The position numbers and the translations under genes were made by a program. Source: CADCVW01 sp964251385 (GTDB lineage: Bacteria; Pseudomonadota; Alphaproteobacteria; Sphingomonadales; Sphingomonadaceae). Taken from it: a DNA stretch of 64,000 nucleotides. Where the stretch lies: NCBI GenBank assembly GCA_964251385.1, contig CAXUJK010000004.1, positions 1 to 64,000 of the forward strand, written 5' to 3'. The notes under the pieces were generated by a model that made no database searches, had not been told where the DNA came from, and was given only the letters and a program-made list of their open reading frames with translations. Positions 62,612 to 64,000 of the stretch are shown piece after piece. Positions within the stretch are counted from its first letter, which is position 1. Each line of letters begins with the position of its first letter.

Positions 62612-63967
62612 GTGAAAGCTTTGTGGACCTCCGACGAGATCGGGGCGGCGACGGGCGGGACCGCGTCCGCACGCTTCGAAGCCTTCAGTGTCACGTTCGA
62701 CTCGCGCGAAGTGGGACCCGGCGACTTGTTCGTCGCGCTCACCGGCGAGACCACCGACGGTCACCTGTTTGTCGACGGCGCGACGGAGAAAGGCGCGGCG
62801 GGGATGCTGGTCGGCCGGACGGTCGCGAGTCCGCACGTCCTCGTCCCGGACACCACCGCCGCGCTAAACGCGCTTGCCGTCGCATCCCGGACGCGGACAT
62901 CGGGAAAAATCATCGGCGTCACGGGCTCGGTCGGGAAGACCGGAACCAAGGAAGCGCTGTACGCCGCGCTCGACCGCCACGCTCCCGGCGCGGCGCACCG
63001 GTCGGTCAAAAGCTACAACAATCATACCGGCGTTCCGCTCTCTATCTCGCGCATGCCTGCGGAAACGCAATTCGGCGTGTTCGAAATGGGTATGAACCAT
63101 GCGGGCGAACTCGCTGAACTGACACGGCTCGTCCGTCCGCACGCGGCGATCGTCACCGCGATCGCGCCTGCGCATCGCGAATTCTTCGCGTCCGACGAGG
63201 ACATTGCCGACGCCAAGGGCGAAATCTTTCAGGGACTCGAGCCGGGCGGCACCGCGATCGTTCCGTTCGACAGCCCGCACCGCGACCGGCTGGTCCGCGC
63301 CGCAGAGCCGCATGCCGCGACCATCGTGACGTTTGGGCTGGGCGAAGGCGCGGACGTGCGCGCGCGCGAAGTCATGCCCGGGCCACGCGGGACGCTGATC
63401 ACGGCGATCCTGCCGGACGCGGAACTCACCTTCACGCTCGCCCCGCCGGGTGCCCACTGGGTGTCGAATGCGCTCGCCGTCCTTGCCGCGGTGCACGCGG
63501 TCCGCGGTGACCTCGCCGCCGCGGGTTTGGCGCTCGCGGAATTGAAAGGCCTGAGCGGTCGCGGCGAGCGCAGCGTCATCGCGGTCGACGGCGGCGAGGC
63601 GCTGCTCATCGACGAAAGCTACAACGCCAATCCCGCGTCCATGGCCGCGACGCTCGCATCACTCGGTGCCGACAGCGGTCGCCGCGTCGCCGTGCTCGGC
63701 CCGATGCGCGAGCTGGGTCCGGAAAGTGCTTCGTTTCACCTGGGGCTCGCACCCCTGATCGCGGACGCTCGTGTTGAACTCGCAATGTTGGTGGGGGATG
63801 AGATGGCTGAATTGTCGACTGTCGTACCGGGGGCCAGCCACGCCCCCGACGTTGCATCCGCGATCAAAGCCATTCAGAAACGCATCGAACCGGGCGACGT
63901 CATCCTGGTCAAGGGCTCCAACTCGGTCGGCCTGTCCCGCCTCGTCGCCGCGCTGAAAGCCCGATAG
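62612..63967 (+). CDS. murF: UDP-MurNAc-pentapeptide synthetase MurF
   Basis: 451 aa from GTG 62612 (VKALWTSDEIGAATGGTASA). The frame upstream lies in the REP element. ATP loop GSVGKTGT at 105-112, ESYNANPASM and the ligase His/Asp segment MGMNHAGELAEL are present. It adds D-Ala-D-Ala. Complete. Three nt separate it from mraY. Very sure. Confidence 0.98.
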   Translation: MKALWTSDEIGAATGGTASARFEAFSVTFDSREVGPGDLFVALTGETTDGHLFVDGATEKGAAGMLVGRTVASPHVLVPDTTAALNALAVASRTRTSGKIIGVTGSVGKTGTKEALYAALDRHAPGAAHRSVKSYNNHTGVPLSISRMPAETQFGVFEMGMNHAGELAELTRLVRPHAAIVTAIAPAHREFFASDEDIADAKGEIFQGLEPGGTAIVPFDSPHRDRLVRAAEPHAATIVTFGLGEGADVRAREVMPGPRGTLITAILPDAELTFTLAPPGAHWVSNALAVLAAVHAVRGDLAAAGLALAELKGLSGRGERSVIAVDGGEALLIDESYNANPASMAATLASLGADSGRRVAVLGPMRELGPESASFHLGLAPLIADARVELAMLVGDEMAELSTVVPGASHAPDVASAIKAIQKRIEPGDVILVKGSNSVGLSRLVAALKAR

Positions 63968-63970
63968 CGA

Positions 63971-64000
63971 ATGCTTTACGTCCTGGCCGAACAGCTCGGG
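63971..64000 (+). CDS. mraY: Start of MraY, cut by window end
   Basis: Only ten codons are in the window (MLYVLAEQLG). This N-terminus and the position after murF fit phospho-N-acetylmuramoyl-pentapeptide transferase, which makes lipid I. The rest lies beyond the window. Confidence 0.8.
   Translation, partial: MLYVLAEQLG

Overview
The window is GC-rich bacterial chromosome. I infer an alphaproteobacterium of the Sphingomonadales, probably Sphingomonas or a close relative. The grounds are the S10-spc-alpha ribosomal gene order, a GAAC-N7-GAAC LexA-type box, small-type PurL, a mraZ-led dcw cluster, and GTTCG...CGAAC palindromic repeats of the kind common in sphingomonads. No rRNA, tRNA, CRISPR array, integrase or transposase gene was recognised.

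Region 1 (1-20.3 kb) is the translation supercluster: 3' end of fusA, tuf, rpsJ, rplC-D-W-B, rpsS, rplV, rpsC, rplP, rpmC, rpsQ, rplN-X-E, rpsN, rpsH, rplF-R, rpsE, rpmD, rplO, secY, adk, then rpsM, rpsK and rpoA. Most junctions are overlaps of 1-8 nt. Two tandem paralogous polytopic membrane proteins (14.0-18.0 kb, minus strand) interrupt it between adk and rpsM, and a good sigma70-type promoter then restarts the operon before rpsM.

Region 2 (20.3-34.8 kb) is the unusual part. rpoA and rplQ, normally adjacent, are separated by about 14.5 kb laid out as rpoA (intact) - giant RTX gene 1 - small secreted protein - rpoA copy 2 (5'-truncated pseudogene) - giant RTX gene 2 with a coupled membrane protein - rpoA copy 3 (remnant) - TbpB-like surface lipoprotein - Slam-type outer-membrane translocator - rplQ. 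The RTX genes face rpoA and share nearly the same C-terminal tail and downstream terminator, so the unit [rpoA 3' end + terminator + RTX 3' end] has been duplicated. rpoA copy 2 also carries two structured palindromic elements. Each adds exactly 60 nt, lies directly before a GTAC, and folds as a three-way junction with CCC and GGG loops and compensatory stem changes.

Region 3 (34.8-45.8 kb) holds rplQ, a REP-like palindrome, a truncated globin fused to a chemoreceptor signalling tip, a lipoprotein prolyl oligopeptidase, a glycine-zipper protein, guaA, and a run of poorly known minus-strand genes. That run includes an M74-like zinc peptidase candidate and a probably frameshifted gene.

Region 4 (45.8-56.8 kb) holds a Phd/VapC-type toxin-antitoxin pair with a palindromic operator, panB, a YfgM-like protein - bamB - der operon, an Hpt protein, a DUF418 membrane protein, purL, an MliC-like lipoprotein, and a Y-family DNA polymerase under a LexA-type box.

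Region 5 (56.8-64.0 kb) is the start of the division and cell-wall cluster: mraZ, rsmH, ftsL, ftsI, murE, murF and the first codons of mraY. It is preceded by five TGGG boxes in exact 10-nt register, which fit MraZ autoregulation.
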